Below are positions 49,855 through 60,088 of a stretch of DNA of 64,000 nt, piece after piece. The DNA is from Vibrio sp. MedPE-SWchi (GTDB taxonomy: Bacteria > Pseudomonadota > Gammaproteobacteria > Enterobacterales > Vibrionaceae), in contig MPDB01000007.1 in assembly GCA_001874155.1 (NCBI GenBank), positions 1 through 64,000 on the forward strand. Direction: 5' to 3'. Position numbers and translations under genes: made by a program. The notes under the pieces were generated by a model. The model was not told the DNA's origin. It ran no database searches and saw nothing but the letters and a program-made list of their open reading frames with translations. The first letter of the stretch is position 1. Each line of letters opens with the position of its first letter.

Positions 49855-50535
49855 ATGCTGATTGTTTTGGTTGAAGATAATGAGATATTGAATCACCACC
49901 TCTCCTCTCAACTTGGTGAGCAAGGACATAGCGTTCACGCCGAGAAAACCGCATCAGCTTGCCTGCAAACCATTCAAAAGCAACCCAACACAGATGTCAT
50001 GATCATTGATTTAGGTCTTCCTGATTTCGATGGCATCACATTGATAAAACAGATCCGCCGCAAAGAAATTACCGTACCGATTTTAATTTTAACAGCGCGT
50101 GGTGACTGGCAAGACAAAGTTGAAGGGTTAAACTCAGGCGCGGATGATTACCTAACCAAACCCTTTCAACTTGAAGAGCTACACGCTCGACTTGAAGCGC
50201 TCGTTCGCCGCAACCAAGGCTTTTCCGCCTCTCAAATTAAAGCCCAATCCCTCACACTAGACACGCAAGCCAAAAGCATTAGCTACGATGATGCATTGCT
50301 TGACCTCACTGCGCTTGAATACCAAATCCTTGAGTACTTAATCCGTCATAGCTTACAAATTGTGTCTAAGCAGCAGATCGCCGACTCCCTTTATGCGCAA
50401 GGCGAAAACGTTCAGATGAATAACATTGAAGTGATCGTATCTCGACTGCGGAAAAAGCTAGCGCACTACACTCAAGATAAGCTCATCAGTACCATTCGCG
50501 GGCAGGGCTATCGATTTGAGCTAGAAGCGAAATAG
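49855..50535 (+). CDS. PhoP/OmpR-family response regulator
   Basis: A 226-residue regulator: receiver domain (1-115) with acidic pocket 'VEDNE', phosphoacceptor Asp in 'MIIDLGLPDFDG' near 51 and 'LTARGD' near 79, 'LTKPF' near 101; then an OmpR-type winged helix ending 'STIRGQGYRFE'. With the adjacent PhoQ-like kinase it resembles the PhoPQ group. ATG at 49855. The targets are unknown; the Tad operon lies next to it. Confidence 0.9.
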   Translation: MLIVLVEDNEILNHHLSSQLGEQGHSVHAEKTASACLQTIQKQPNTDVMIIDLGLPDFDGITLIKQIRRKEITVPILILTARGDWQDKVEGLNSGADDYLTKPFQLEELHARLEALVRRNQGFSASQIKAQSLTLDTQAKSISYDDALLDLTALEYQILEYLIRHSLQIVSKQQIADSLYAQGENVQMNNIEVIVSRLRKKLAHYTQDKLISTIRGQGYRFELEAK

Positions 50536-50536
50536 C

Positions 50537-51916
50537 ATGAGAAGACTATACAAAACTCAGTTTCGACGCAGAATTTTTGCGGTAGCGGCTTCAATCCTCG
50601 TCTCTATGGTATTGATTAGTGCTTGGTTCTATTACAACACTCAAAAACACCAAATTTTCGAATACTATTCAAAGAACACCCTTCGCGAATTGCCCGCCGT
50701 CATCAACGAGTTGCTCTCCTCTGGCGAAATACCGCCATTGACCCAGTGGGATAAGTTCTATGCGAAAGAGTCTCCGAATACCAGTGTCACGCTGTGCAAT
50801 CACAGCAACCAACAGGTATGGACCTCCATCAATATAGAAAAGCGAGCCGAAGAGCTGTCTGAGATTGGCATCAGTCATGAGCAAGTCAATACACTGTGTC
50901 GCGACTTACTCTTCCCAATAGACACGATTCGTTTGGTTGAACGACCAAGCGGCGCCGCCTTTATCGTTCATACAATCCTTTGGCGGGGCTTCAAAGAGCA
51001 AGAAGATGGCAGAGTCATTTTTACCCAAAGAGTAGAAGACCGCATTGAGCCAATACGCCAATTAAAATACACCACCGTCATCGCATTGATGATTACGCTG
51101 GTGCTCGTCAGTGCGCTGTTATTGGTTTTCTACCGCATTAGTTTTGCGCCATTTACTCGCTTAGAAAATGAGTTACATGAGATCAAACAAGGAAAGCAAA
51201 ACCAACTCACCAAGTCGTATCCTGAGGATTTACACAACGTCACCAGCGCCTTAAACGAGTTGCTGTACCAGCAAAAAGAGAATCAAGAACGGTATAAACG
51301 CTCACTCAATGATCTCGCCCACAGTCTTAAAACACGGGTTGCCGTCTCACAGGCATTGCTGGAAGACCCATCCAAAGCCAACAATCGGAAAATTAACCAA
51401 CAGCTTCTCGACATGGATAGCTTGATTCAAGCGCAGCTCAAACGCGCATCGTTAGGGGTTAAAGGCATAACCACTTCATCAACCTTGCTTAAGCCAGTGC
51501 TCGACAGCCTTGTTGGCATGTTTACTAAAATCCACGCCGACAAAAACATTCGGTTCATCTCTCAGTTTGACGACCAACAAGCCCTCCCCCTCAGTAAAGA
51601 TGACTTGATGGAGGTGTTGGGGAATATTTTGGAAAATACCTTCCGCTTTGCCAGCACATCAATTGAGCTCAAGGTCTCTACGCTTGATCAGCAAATCTTG
51701 ATTGAGATCTCCAATGATGGGCCAGCAATTGATAGCTCAATCAGACAAACTCTGTTTCAACGCGGTATTCGCGCCGATCAGAAAAGCAGTGGAACGGGGT
51801 TGGGATTGGCATTGTGTGATGAAATCATCCACAGCTACAAAGGGACGATTTGGTTTGATACGCCAGACACCCCGTCCATGGGAGTCGTATTAAAGATACT
51901 TCTACCTGAAGGTTAG
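50537..51916 (+). CDS. PhoQ-like sensor histidine kinase
   Basis: A 459-residue inner-membrane kinase. Two membrane helices (about 13-33 and 182-202) flank a periplasmic sensor of roughly 150 residues. The H box 'NDLAHSLKTRVAV' (His262) closely resembles PhoQ ('DLTHSLKTPLAV'). The N box 'LGNILENTFRFA' and G box 'GTGLGLALCDEI' follow. It starts one base after the regulator's stop, so the pair is co-translated. No acidic patch as in E. coli PhoQ is obvious in the sensor. Confidence 0.9.
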   Translation: MRRLYKTQFRRRIFAVAASILVSMVLISAWFYYNTQKHQIFEYYSKNTLRELPAVINELLSSGEIPPLTQWDKFYAKESPNTSVTLCNHSNQQVWTSINIEKRAEELSEIGISHEQVNTLCRDLLFPIDTIRLVERPSGAAFIVHTILWRGFKEQEDGRVIFTQRVEDRIEPIRQLKYTTVIALMITLVLVSALLLVFYRISFAPFTRLENELHEIKQGKQNQLTKSYPEDLHNVTSALNELLYQQKENQERYKRSLNDLAHSLKTRVAVSQALLEDPSKANNRKINQQLLDMDSLIQAQLKRASLGVKGITTSSTLLKPVLDSLVGMFTKIHADKNIRFISQFDDQQALPLSKDDLMEVLGNILENTFRFASTSIELKVSTLDQQILIEISNDGPAIDSSIRQTLFQRGIRADQKSSGTGLGLALCDEIIHSYKGTIWFDTPDTPSMGVVLKILLPEG

Positions 51917-51931
51917 CCTTGAGAGATAACG

Positions 51932-52573
51932 CTACGAATAAATGTCTACTCGTCTGTTTTGCTGACGACCAGAAACACTCTCATTACTCTGAACAGGCTC
52001 GTTCTCGCCTTGTGATTGCGTTCTCGATTTCTCGATATGCACGCCATGATCTTTCAGATAGTTGATCACAGATGTCGAGCGTTTCAAACCTAAGCTGAAG
52101 TTGTAGTCATGACTGCCTTTTGAGTCCGTATTCCCCATCACATTAAGCTCTGGCACTTGCTGCTCGAGTCTTGCTGCCAATTTTAGCAAAAGGTAACGAG
52201 ACTGCTTATTCAGTTCGTCATCATCAAAATCAAAGGTCATGCGCGCCACCATGTCATGCTCTAAGTGCTCATCCACCCACACTGAACGGCTGATCAAGTA
52301 CTGAGCGCAATCGCCGTTGTCTGATACCTCGGCAATTTTCTCTCTCATCAACCCTTCAATCACTTGGTTTTCATTATGGGCTGACACCTGCATGAATGGG
52401 CCTTGGTGATACATCACTTTCCTACTTTGACCGACGGTGATGGTTCTCTCAAACTCCGAATGACCCACATGGCAGTAGTGATACAGCAATTCATTCGTAT
52501 CAGGCTTTAACGGAGCCGCCAGTGTCGAAAATGCGATGAAAGATAACGCGATAATGGGTAGTGACTTGTTCAT
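51932..52573 (-). CDS. OmpA-domain periplasmic protein of the Tad operon
   Basis: A 213-residue exported protein with a signal peptide (about 1-20, 'FSTLAAP') and a C-terminal OmpA-like peptidoglycan-binding domain ('ELNVMGNTDSKGSHDYNFSL', 'RSTSVINYL', 'GRQQNRRVDI'). It lacks an N-terminal beta-barrel. It is the last gene of the tad operon and may anchor the machine to the cell wall. I use the start at 52573 ('MNKSLPI'), the natural signal-peptide start. Confidence 0.85.
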   Translation of the reverse strand: MNKSLPIIALSFIAFSTLAAPLKPDTNELLYHYCHVGHSEFERTITVGQSRKVMYHQGPFMQVSAHNENQVIEGLMREKIAEVSDNGDCAQYLISRSVWVDEHLEHDMVARMTFDFDDDELNKQSRYLLLKLAARLEQQVPELNVMGNTDSKGSHDYNFSLGLKRSTSVINYLKDHGVHIEKSRTQSQGENEPVQSNESVSGRQQNRRVDIYS

Positions 52574-52621
52574 GTGCTCTCTCTTAATTGTCATCAATGG
52601 ATAAGTGAAATAGCTTTTCTA

Positions 52622-53926
52622 TTACGCTAAATGCCCCACTTCTTCCGTGATTAATCCCAAAATTTTATTGAGAATGTCTTGCTTGTTTTCCGCCTTATAA
52701 ACGTTGTCTCGACCGACACAATTACGCAGGCCAACATTTTTATTCAGCTCATAATCAAAACCAATGACCGCCATACGCGCATTCATAAGCTCCCCTTCCG
52801 GTGTCATCATGCCCTGGCTTACACCACCCACAACGGGAATATCATCATGGGTGTTGTCTGCCGTCACCTTGCCACCATTAACCATATTGAGAATGTTGCT
52901 ACACATGCCTCTATCGACCAGTTTCTTGGTTTGCCCTGCGTAGTGATTCCAATCTTCCCCATCCGATAAAATAATGATCAGCTGCTTTTGGTTCTTCGAC
53001 ATTGAAGTCACTATTTGCCCTGCGCGGATGATTCCTTGCAAAGAAGCCGTACCACCACCCGCTTTAAATTTTTTGACCTTTGCAGTGAACGAGGAGAAAT
53101 CGGTCGTAAAATACAGGTCGTAAAATTTTGCATCCTCATCGCCATTCGGAGTGCGTGAGGCTTCGCCTTTAACGATAAATTGTTGAGCGATCGTTTTATC
53201 AAAGTTCACCCAATCGTCTTTATCGTATTCGCCTTCTCTCGAAATAATTCGCTGATCACGAACCACAGAGTCACCGTCTTGGTCTTTATTCACGGTTCGG
53301 CGATTAAACCCCGTCAGTGCCACTCGGTGCGGGTGCTCTGGGTAAAGCTCGTTATACGCCCCAAGTTCATTCGTCACATCCTCAATAATCTCTTTGAGAT
53401 CTTTGAGTTTTGAATGTCGCCCTCCACTCCATGAATCGTTCATCGACTCAGAAAAATCGACAATGAACGTGATATCAATGGGCTGACTTTGATAGCGTCG
53501 AGCCTTCGAAGCGCCCGTCACATTAAATGAGTCACCAAAGCCTGAAATCGCATCGTTACCTGGAAACCAAGACTTGTGCTGTGTTTTACCGGCAACGCGA
53601 TATTCAAAGTAGCGAGCCTCGCCTCTTTCTGTCGCGGCGACACATTCCGGTATCGCATCGCAACCGAGTTTCTTCACTTCAATGTCTTGCAGCGAATCCA
53701 TGTCGTACAAGTAATGTTGGATGTAGCGCTCCGCCAGTTGGTGGTCTTGCTCATCTTTTGCGGACACCGCGAGAACCGCAGCCTCAGACGCCTCTTCCAA
53801 TCGAGCTTTGGTCTGCAAGGCTCTCGCCCCATCAGACCCCAACATAAACACCCCAAACAAAGCAGGGATCATGATGGCAAAGAGCATGGCGGCGTGGCCA
53901 GATTGCTTACGCAGGGCGTGTTTCAT
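52622..53926 (-). CDS. tadG: TadG-like pilus protein with von Willebrand A domain
   Basis: A 434-residue membrane-anchored protein: a TadE/TadG N-terminal pseudopilin-like helix ('GHAAMLFAIMIPALFGVFML', about 9-28) and a vWA domain from about 150 with the metal site 'VDFSESMND' (DxSxS) and 'LIIILSDGED'. TadG proteins assist Flp pilus assembly or adhesion; the vWA metal site suggests ligand binding at the surface. Confidence 0.88.
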   Translation of the reverse strand: MKHALRKQSGHAAMLFAIMIPALFGVFMLGSDGARALQTKARLEEASEAAVLAVSAKDEQDHQLAERYIQHYLYDMDSLQDIEVKKLGCDAIPECVAATERGEARYFEYRVAGKTQHKSWFPGNDAISGFGDSFNVTGASKARRYQSQPIDITFIVDFSESMNDSWSGGRHSKLKDLKEIIEDVTNELGAYNELYPEHPHRVALTGFNRRTVNKDQDGDSVVRDQRIISREGEYDKDDWVNFDKTIAQQFIVKGEASRTPNGDEDAKFYDLYFTTDFSSFTAKVKKFKAGGGTASLQGIIRAGQIVTSMSKNQKQLIIILSDGEDWNHYAGQTKKLVDRGMCSNILNMVNGGKVTADNTHDDIPVVGGVSQGMMTPEGELMNARMAVIGFDYELNKNVGLRNCVGRDNVYKAENKQDILNKILGLITEEVGHLA

Positions 53927-53942
53927 TGTTTTTCTCTTCCTG

Positions 53943-54491
53943 TTATCTGCCGATCACCACAGAATCCGACATCACGTGAGTAAATTCGCGCCCTAGAATG
54001 TCACCAATCCAGTTATCGGTCTGATAGCAAACCGTCACGCGATACAGTGGCATTTCTCTGCCTCGATTTGTCACTACCGTCATGGGCTCGAGCTCGTCAA
54101 TGGTCTGTTTTATTCGGCACTCAACCCCACCACGGCTTTCATAGATCGCAGGGTTTGCCTCGCCCACCTGTTTAAAGCTCAACTCTTCCACCAACAACCC
54201 ATAATGGCTCGGTTCAAAGCGACCAAACGTTCGCTGTAAGGAGTGCTGAGCGATGGTGTCGATGTCATCGACTTCGGTTGACGTTAACTGGTAGTCGGTA
54301 TCGTAAAGTTGAGTGCGCTCTTTCAGCACGTTTACTAGAGAATAAGAGAGCCTATCGAGCTTACCCTTCAGCGATAGCTTGATGATCACGTCGCCACTAA
54401 AGGCAATCAGTAAGCTGAAAAAGACCGCAACCATTGCAAACTCAATACTGAACGTACCTTGTTGTTTAGATTTCAAATTTTGACCTTTCAT
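53943..54491 (-). CDS. tadF: TadF pseudopilin-like protein
   Basis: A 182-residue protein with a positively charged N terminus, 'GTFSIEFAMVAVFFSLL' (about 12-28) as the TadE-like transmembrane helix with the pilin-like Glu, and a periplasmic domain with two cysteines. It starts 26 bases inside the end of tadE. Pseudopilins of this type are processed by the TadV peptidase and are needed for pilus assembly. Confidence 0.85.
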   Translation of the reverse strand: MKGQNLKSKQQGTFSIEFAMVAVFFSLLIAFSGDVIIKLSLKGKLDRLSYSLVNVLKERTQLYDTDYQLTSTEVDDIDTIAQHSLQRTFGRFEPSHYGLLVEELSFKQVGEANPAIYESRGGVECRIKQTIDELEPMTVVTNRGREMPLYRVTVCYQTDNWIGDILGREFTHVMSDSVVIGR

Positions 54492-54951
54492 ATTCTTGTA
54501 CCACGATCATCTCTCGGCTCATTAAGTTTTGAGTCGTAAAGAAGTAGCTAAAAATGGGCATAAATCGGTAGTTGATTCGATAAATAGCCAGCGATGAAAG
54601 CTCGGAATCCCCACACTCTTTCATCTTTTGATTGTCTGAAATCATGCACTGATCGGTGATGCTCGTTAGCGCCTCTATACCCTGTGTGTAATGGATCGTG
54701 ACCTGAAAGTTGTCGCCATCGACGACTTGATTCCAAATGCTATTGTCTCGATGTAAAACCTGTTCTACTGTCTCCAGATAATGGCCCGAGCCTTTTTTGG
54801 CGGTACGCGCAACTTCTGAAATAGCCAAATCGTTAATCGCTGAAATGTACGAGATATAACTCATCTCGACCCACGCCATGCACATCAACCAGAACGCAAA
54901 AAAACCAACCGCGAACTCGATACTGGCCACGCCTCGCTGCTTAGATCTCAC
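54466..54951 (-). CDS. tadE: TadE pseudopilin
   Basis: A 161-residue protein with 'RGVASIEFAVGFFAFWLMC' (about 6-24), the TadE motif with the G/E prepilin arrangement followed by a hydrophobic helix. It overlaps tadD upstream by 11 bases and tadF downstream by 26, showing tight translational coupling. Confidence 0.87.
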   Translation of the reverse strand: MRSKQRGVASIEFAVGFFAFWLMCMAWVEMSYISYISAINDLAISEVARTAKKGSGHYLETVEQVLHRDNSIWNQVVDGDNFQVTIHYTQGIEALTSITDQCMISDNQKMKECGDSELSSLAIYRINYRFMPIFSYFFTTQNLMSREMIVVQEYERSKFEI

Positions 54952-55720
54952 GACTTGGCTCCGATAACGTCACGCCCATAAGTGCCAATGACTGGCTTTC
55001 TTGCGAATACGGCGTGTGATGGCGAAGTGCTTGATATATTTTTTCAATTTGATGCTTGCTGTATCTCTCACTCAACACGTTTTCGACAAAACGATAGTGA
55101 CCCAGTTTCGCCATACTCAATGTCAGGTTCGCCATCATTTGTTGATTCATTTGACCGCGCTGATAGAGGGGCAATAAGCGTTCCATCGCAGCCTGGTAAT
55201 TCTCTTGTGCAATATCGAGAACCGCTAGATTGTTGTTCACTGAAACAGAGTCATAAAAGTGCGCTCTGGCGCGTTCAAAGTAGCGACGAGATAAATCAAA
55301 CTGATAGCTGTAGCCATACAAGGTACCCAGTAGGTTCTCTGCTTGGGCGTGTTTAGGGCTCTGTTCTAAGGCCTGTTTTGCACGACCTATGGCCGCAGAA
55401 TACTGACCTAACTCGCTAAAAGCTTGAGCTTGCAACAATAAGCTGCTGACGCTTGGGTGAGATTGCTCAGTCACAGGCGAGATGTAAAACAGGGCCGATT
55501 CAGCGTCTCCCATCGATAGGTACGCCTGCGACAATTTTTCTCGTACACTGTGAGAATCATGTTGTTGTAGCTGACTTTTATAGAGTTGGGTCAGCTGAAC
55601 GTAGTTATTGGTTTTTTGGTAGATGGCCTCTTTGGATTCGTCTTTTTGCCACGTCGCTTGTGTCGAACTGCAAGCCGATAACATCAAAGCAATCATAAGT
55701 AGGGTTAGTTTGTTAAACAT
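54941..55720 (-). CDS. tadD: TadD TPR lipoprotein
   Basis: A 259-residue outer-membrane pilotin-like lipoprotein. The lipobox 'LMLSACSS' places the lipidated Cys near residue 16. TPR motifs run through about 55-200 ('YLSMGDAESALFYIS', 'LGQYSAAIGRAKQAL', 'YQFDLSRRYFERA'). TadD helps secretin assembly. It overlaps tadC by eight bases. Confidence 0.87.
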   Translation of the reverse strand: MFNKLTLLMIALMLSACSSTQATWQKDESKEAIYQKTNNYVQLTQLYKSQLQQHDSHSVREKLSQAYLSMGDAESALFYISPVTEQSHPSVSSLLLQAQAFSELGQYSAAIGRAKQALEQSPKHAQAENLLGTLYGYSYQFDLSRRYFERARAHFYDSVSVNNNLAVLDIAQENYQAAMERLLPLYQRGQMNQQMMANLTLSMAKLGHYRFVENVLSERYSKHQIEKIYQALRHHTPYSQESQSLALMGVTLSEPSREI

Positions 55721-56618
55721 TAAGCATCATCCTCATTACCCCTGGAGCGGCAATCACGAATACAATTGGGATCAAGATGAACACGATCAGTGGGATCGAC
55801 ATCTTGGCGGCTAACTTCCCTATCTCTTCTTCCAATTCCAGCATCTGAACTTCTCGGATATCACCGGCTAACGTTGTTAACACGTTATAAATCGATGAAC
55901 CGTGCTGAATGCTCTGTGTCAGTGTCATCACAAAGCTTCGCACTTCGGGGGATGGCACCTTGCGGTATAACTCCTCTAGCGCGTTTTCCACTCCAACCAA
56001 CCGAGCTCGTTGATTAGTGCTATCCAGTAGACTGGAGAGCTCCTGGTCAAAACTTTTCATCTCAATCGATAGATACTTCATTGAAGCCTCTATCGTCATG
56101 CCGGTTTGAACGCAAATCGCCATCAAATCAATCAAATAAGGCATTTGATGTGAGATTCGACGTTGGCGACTTTTTGCCATTGAATTCAGCACGATGTCGG
56201 GAAGAGCGATGACCACCATCGCCCATGCCGCAGCGATAGCAATCCAAGACTCGAGTGACGCCTCACTCAGCCAACACACGCCCGCAACCGCCGCCTCTCC
56301 AACCAACAAAGCGCCATACTTCATTGGCATAAACCATTGAGCCCAACGCGCGTTGTGAAAACCAGCACTGGTAAAACGCACCGCCATATCACTTTGAGTC
56401 GTAACAAAAACATGAGAGACAGGTTTCAGCCAACGATTAATGTTTGTATCCGACGCCTTTGACTGAGCCACAAAGCGATTGTGTTTGGCCAGTGACGCGA
56501 TACGTCGCTTTTGTTGAGCGAGCATGATCAGCCAATAACATAAGAGTAATCCTCCAAACGCTAAGCCAGCCCAAGAAAGAAACAAGCTCACCCTAGAAAA
56601 ACCCATCGTCGAGTTCAT
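55713..56618 (-). CDS. tadC: Tad inner-membrane platform protein TadC
   Basis: A 301-residue T2SS-F domain protein with an N-terminal helix and three C-terminal helices. Family hallmarks 'MPYLIDLMAICVQTGMTIEAS' lie near 155-175 and 'SIYNVLTTLAGDIREVQML' near 245. It pairs with TadB as the platform that TadA drives. Its start overlaps the tadB stop by one base. Confidence 0.9.
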   Translation of the reverse strand: MNSTMGFSRVSLFLSWAGLAFGGLLLCYWLIMLAQQKRRIASLAKHNRFVAQSKASDTNINRWLKPVSHVFVTTQSDMAVRFTSAGFHNARWAQWFMPMKYGALLVGEAAVAGVCWLSEASLESWIAIAAAWAMVVIALPDIVLNSMAKSRQRRISHQMPYLIDLMAICVQTGMTIEASMKYLSIEMKSFDQELSSLLDSTNQRARLVGVENALEELYRKVPSPEVRSFVMTLTQSIQHGSSIYNVLTTLAGDIREVQMLELEEEIGKLAAKMSIPLIVFILIPIVFVIAAPGVMRMMLNV

Positions 56619-57538
56619 TACTTCACCTTCTTCATTAATGCCCAGATGATGAGCATGCCAATACTTTCACTCGTAATGAGGTAATAAAGAATCGGCCTCC
56701 CCTCGGGGTGGTGCATAACAAATTCAAAGTTCTCAGAGCTCAAGAACTGCAAAATAAACAGGAAGAAAAATGGCGTTGCACCCACTATTTTCGCTGAGAT
56801 ACGCGCCTCTGAAGTGAGGGCAAACTTCTTCCTTTCTACGGCTCTTGCCTCAAACATTTGTCTATTTAGGCGCGACATCACCTCTTTAAGCTGGCCACCT
56901 CGCTGCATGTTTGCTCGCAAGGTAATCACAAAAAAATGAAACGATGGGTAAGGAAAGCGGCGACAAGACTTGCGAAATACATCATCGATGGGCTCGCCTA
57001 AGTTAAGCCGCTCGCTCATCACCTTGAATTCTTTCCCCACTTCGCCTTCTAGTTTCTGGCCAACATACCCAATGCCACGCCCAATGCTTTCCCCTGCACT
57101 CAGCGAGCTCGCCAACATGTTCAATGCATCAGGAAAGGTCTCTTCAAAGCGTTTCTTTTCTCGTTTTTGTAAGTAGAGGTAGCCGATCACCCAAGCGGCG
57201 CCTAAAGCTAACGGCAGCACTTCAAACCAGGGTAAACCTAATGTACTCTGATTCAGGCTACCCGCTAGCAGCACAACCACGAACGAAAAAGCCACGACTT
57301 TGGCTAGCGCCATTTTCCCCAATTGACGCTGTAGGTTATCCCAACGTACACGCACTTTTTGTTTAAAGTTTCGGTCAGAAAGACTGGCGAAATTCACCGC
57401 TTGTTGAGTAAAGCTCAGATCTTTCTGGTTATGGTTTTGCGCCTGTTGGGAGAGATACTCTTCAACCGAGGCGGCTTGATTTGGTTTTAGAGCGACAAAC
57501 ATGAGTATTGCCCCACCTAAGATAATCAGCCAATACAT
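56618..57538 (-). CDS. tadB: Tad inner-membrane platform protein TadB
   Basis: A 306-residue T2SS-F domain protein. Membrane helices flank the cytosolic domain with 'FPDALNMLASSLSAGESIGR' near 135-154 and 'FFVITLRANMQRGGQLKEV' near 205. It lies ten bases after tadA. Confidence 0.9.
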   Translation of the reverse strand: MYWLIILGGAILMFVALKPNQAASVEEYLSQQAQNHNQKDLSFTQQAVNFASLSDRNFKQKVRVRWDNLQRQLGKMALAKVVAFSFVVVLLAGSLNQSTLGLPWFEVLPLALGAAWVIGYLYLQKREKKRFEETFPDALNMLASSLSAGESIGRGIGYVGQKLEGEVGKEFKVMSERLNLGEPIDDVFRKSCRRFPYPSFHFFVITLRANMQRGGQLKEVMSRLNRQMFEARAVERKKFALTSEARISAKIVGATPFFFLFILQFLSSENFEFVMHHPEGRPILYYLITSESIGMLIIWALMKKVK

Positions 57539-57547
57539 ACCGTGCTC

Positions 57548-58831
57548 CTACTGGTTGAATGTCATGGACTCAATCACTTGAGTCAGCTGCTGCTCGACAC
57601 CAAAAAATCGGGCTTTTTCAAAAAGTGCCGATCGAGACATCACACCCGAGGTAACATATTGACCTCGAATACGACCATCAGGGCTATGAGGCGACGCCTG
57701 GAATGAAAAGAGTTCTTCCAACACCACATTACTCCCCTCAATACCGACCACTTCTGTGATGTTCATGACTTTTCTCGAACCATCGTGCAGACGACTGACT
57801 TGCACCACCAAATCAACCGCGCTAACAATTGAGCGTCGAATCGCCTCTAACGGCAGGTTATTTGTCGCCATCATCACCATCGATTCAACACGAGCCAGTG
57901 CATCCCTTGGGGTATTGGCGTGCAGTGTCGACATAGAACCATCGTGCCCAGTATTCATCGCTTGAAGCATTTCAAAGGCTTCGCCACCACGGCACTCGCC
58001 GACAATGATTCGATCTGGACGCATTCGCAGAGAGTTAATCACCAGCTCTCTTGCGGTAATGGCCCCCGTCCCCTCAATGCCGTCATTGCGCGTTTCCATT
58101 CTGACCACATGCGATTGTTGCAATCTAAGCTCGGCCGTATCTTCAATAGTGACGGTCCGCTCTCCCTCTGAAATATGCTGAGAGAGCGCATTGAGCAAGG
58201 TTGTTTTACCCGAGCCAGTGCCACCCGACACCAGAATATTGAGCCGACAACGCGCGGCCAGTTGAAGTAAACCCGCCATTTCAGAGGTTAAAGAACCAAA
58301 GCCAACTAATTGCTCAAAGCCAATATTTTGCTTCTGAAATTTACGAATCGAGATAGACGTTCCTTCCAGTGTGATTGGCGGGATAACGATATTGACTCGA
58401 CTGCCATCGTCTAACCGAGCATCACACGTCGGTGACGACCCATCCACACGACGACCGACTCGGCTCGCGATGCGTTTGGCGATACCAAGCAGCTGCTTCT
58501 CATCGATAAATCGAATTGGCGCTTTTTCAACGAGGCCATGACGCTCAATGTAAACTTGGTGCGGGCCATTGATCATGATGTCGGTGATGGAGTCATCGTC
58601 CATCAACACTTGCAACGGCCCAAGCCCAACCAATTCATGCACCATGCTGGTGACATAGTCTGATTTCGCCAGTGATGAAATAGGCAGCTGATCGCGGCTC
58701 ACCAACATATCCACCGCACTGGCTAACTGAGTCTCGAGGTCTAATCGCGGTAAGCTTTCAATCACACTGGCGTCCAGGGCATCAAATATCTGTTTACGCA
58801 GCTGTAAATAAACACGCTGTGAATGTTCCAT
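57548..58831 (-). CDS. tadA: Tad pilus ATPase TadA (CpaF)
   Basis: A 427-residue secretion ATPase that drives Flp pilus extension and, in Caulobacter, retraction. Walker A '[12 protein letters not shown]' lies near 215, the Asp box and Walker B '[14 protein letters not shown]' near 285, and the His box '[14 protein letters not shown]' near 305. The N-terminal domain is typical of CpaF. Confidence 0.95.
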   Translation of the reverse strand: MEHSQRVYLQLRKQIFDALDASVIESLPRLDLETQLASAVDMLVSRDQLPISSLAKSDYVTSMVHELVGLGPLQVLMDDDSITDIMINGPHQVYIERHGLVEKAPIRFIDEKQLLGIAKRIASRVGRRVDGSSPTCDARLDDGSRVNIVIPPITLEGTSISIRKFQKQNIGFEQLVGFGSLTSEMAGLLQLAARCRLNILVSGGTGSGKTTLLNALSQHISEGERTVTIEDTAELRLQQSHVVRMETRNDGIEGTGAITARELVINSLRMRPDRIIVGECRGGEAFEMLQAMNTGHDGSMSTLHANTPRDALARVESMVMMATNNLPLEAIRRSIVSAVDLVVQVSRLHDGSRKVMNITEVVGIEGSNVVLEELFSFQASPHSPDGRIRGQYVTSGVMSRSALFEKARFFGVEQQLTQVIESMTFNQ

Positions 58832-58840
58832 ACTTGCCCC

Positions 58841-60064
58841 TTATCGCTTAAACCAGTGAGAGATTGAGAAGCCCTTCTTGGGCTCGACTTTTTCCCCAAT
58901 CAGCAATGCCACTATCGTTTGCAGCCCCACTCTCATTTCAGAGCGAGATTCACTGAGCAGCTCACCTTGGAGCAAGGTTTGGTTGGCTTTAAAGTCGAAC
59001 ACCAATTTCGCATCGGCTTCACGACCAAAGTACTTCACAACATCGGCTTCACTGATGGATGCCGCATTATGTGGTCGAGAACGATTCATCACGGTTAACA
59101 CGACAAGGTTTGGATAGTGCACGTCTATCTCTGAGCGAATTCGGTTCAGCTCCCTCAAAGAAGAAACGGTTGCATCAAATACCAAAACTAACGAATCAAG
59201 ATTTTCAACCGCCTGCCTAAACTCTTCATTGGTTGTTGCGGTGTGAGAGTAATCTTCCACGACAAACGCGTGGCTTTGGATCATCTGCTGCTTTAACGAC
59301 TGGGTGTATTGGAACAGATCTCTACGCCCAAACTCGTCAGACTCAACAGCAAGCAAGGACAGGTTCTTTTCTATGCTTTGCACCAAGCTCGTGGCAATGT
59401 CAGCATCAACCCCTGCGGCAAGAGTGCCCTTTTGAACGCTACGTTTCGAAAACTTCTTTAGCCCCAACATGACATCAATGTTGCTGCCCGTGTAGGTATA
59501 ATCCACCAACAAAGTACTTGCGTTTTGATGCTTGGCTAAACGACGTGACACCTCACAGGCAACGAGGGATGTTCCCACTCCCCCCTTAACTCCCATCACG
59601 GCAATCTGTTTGGCCTTTCGGTTGTTACTCACGCCTTGCTGCGCCGTGTGATTACGAGAAACGCTGTGATAGAAATCAATAACTTCCGCTTCGCCTGCTG
59701 GCCAAAATAGATAATAGAAGCCGAGCTTTTTTAAAGCGCGAATGATTGAGATGGTGTCGACATTACCAACAATGATCACCGAGACATGAGGTGGTAAGGC
59801 ATGAGTTAATAGCTGCGCTTCTGCCACGATATCTGCGCTTTGGTTTAACTCGACGAACACCACTTCGATATCGGCATGGAGCTCTATTTTGGTAAAACTC
59901 GCGTCTTTATTCGTGAATGCTTTTGGCTCAGGAAAGCCTTCAAATCGAAATGCTTTCAGGATTACGTCGCTACAGGACTGGGTTTGGAAAAACAGTGCGC
60001 AGCGATTTTGTTTCTCTGACTCTTTTGCTTCCACACCGTTTAGCTTATGAACTAAATCAAACAT
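58841..60064 (-). CDS. tadZ: Tad localisation ATPase TadZ (CpaE)
   Basis: A 407-residue MinD/ParA-like protein. An atypical receiver-like N-terminal domain (about 1-140) precedes the ATPase with the deviant Walker A 'GVKGGVGTSLVACE' near 158 and 'LLVDYTYTGSNIDVML' near 192. TadZ places the pilus machine at a pole. The Walker B Asp position reads 'VVEDYSHT', a variation found in some TadZ proteins. Confidence 0.88.
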   Translation of the reverse strand: MFDLVHKLNGVEAKESEKQNRCALFFQTQSCSDVILKAFRFEGFPEPKAFTNKDASFTKIELHADIEVVFVELNQSADIVAEAQLLTHALPPHVSVIIVGNVDTISIIRALKKLGFYYLFWPAGEAEVIDFYHSVSRNHTAQQGVSNNRKAKQIAVMGVKGGVGTSLVACEVSRRLAKHQNASTLLVDYTYTGSNIDVMLGLKKFSKRSVQKGTLAAGVDADIATSLVQSIEKNLSLLAVESDEFGRRDLFQYTQSLKQQMIQSHAFVVEDYSHTATTNEEFRQAVENLDSLVLVFDATVSSLRELNRIRSEIDVHYPNLVVLTVMNRSRPHNAASISEADVVKYFGREADAKLVFDFKANQTLLQGELLSESRSEMRVGLQTIVALLIGEKVEPKKGFSISHWFKR

Positions 60065-60088
60065 GTTGAACTCTCTAACAGTGAGTAA

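Noticed and set aside
52679..52969. Plus-strand ORFs within the tad operon
   Set aside because: They are antisense shadows of well-supported tad genes with no signals of their own.
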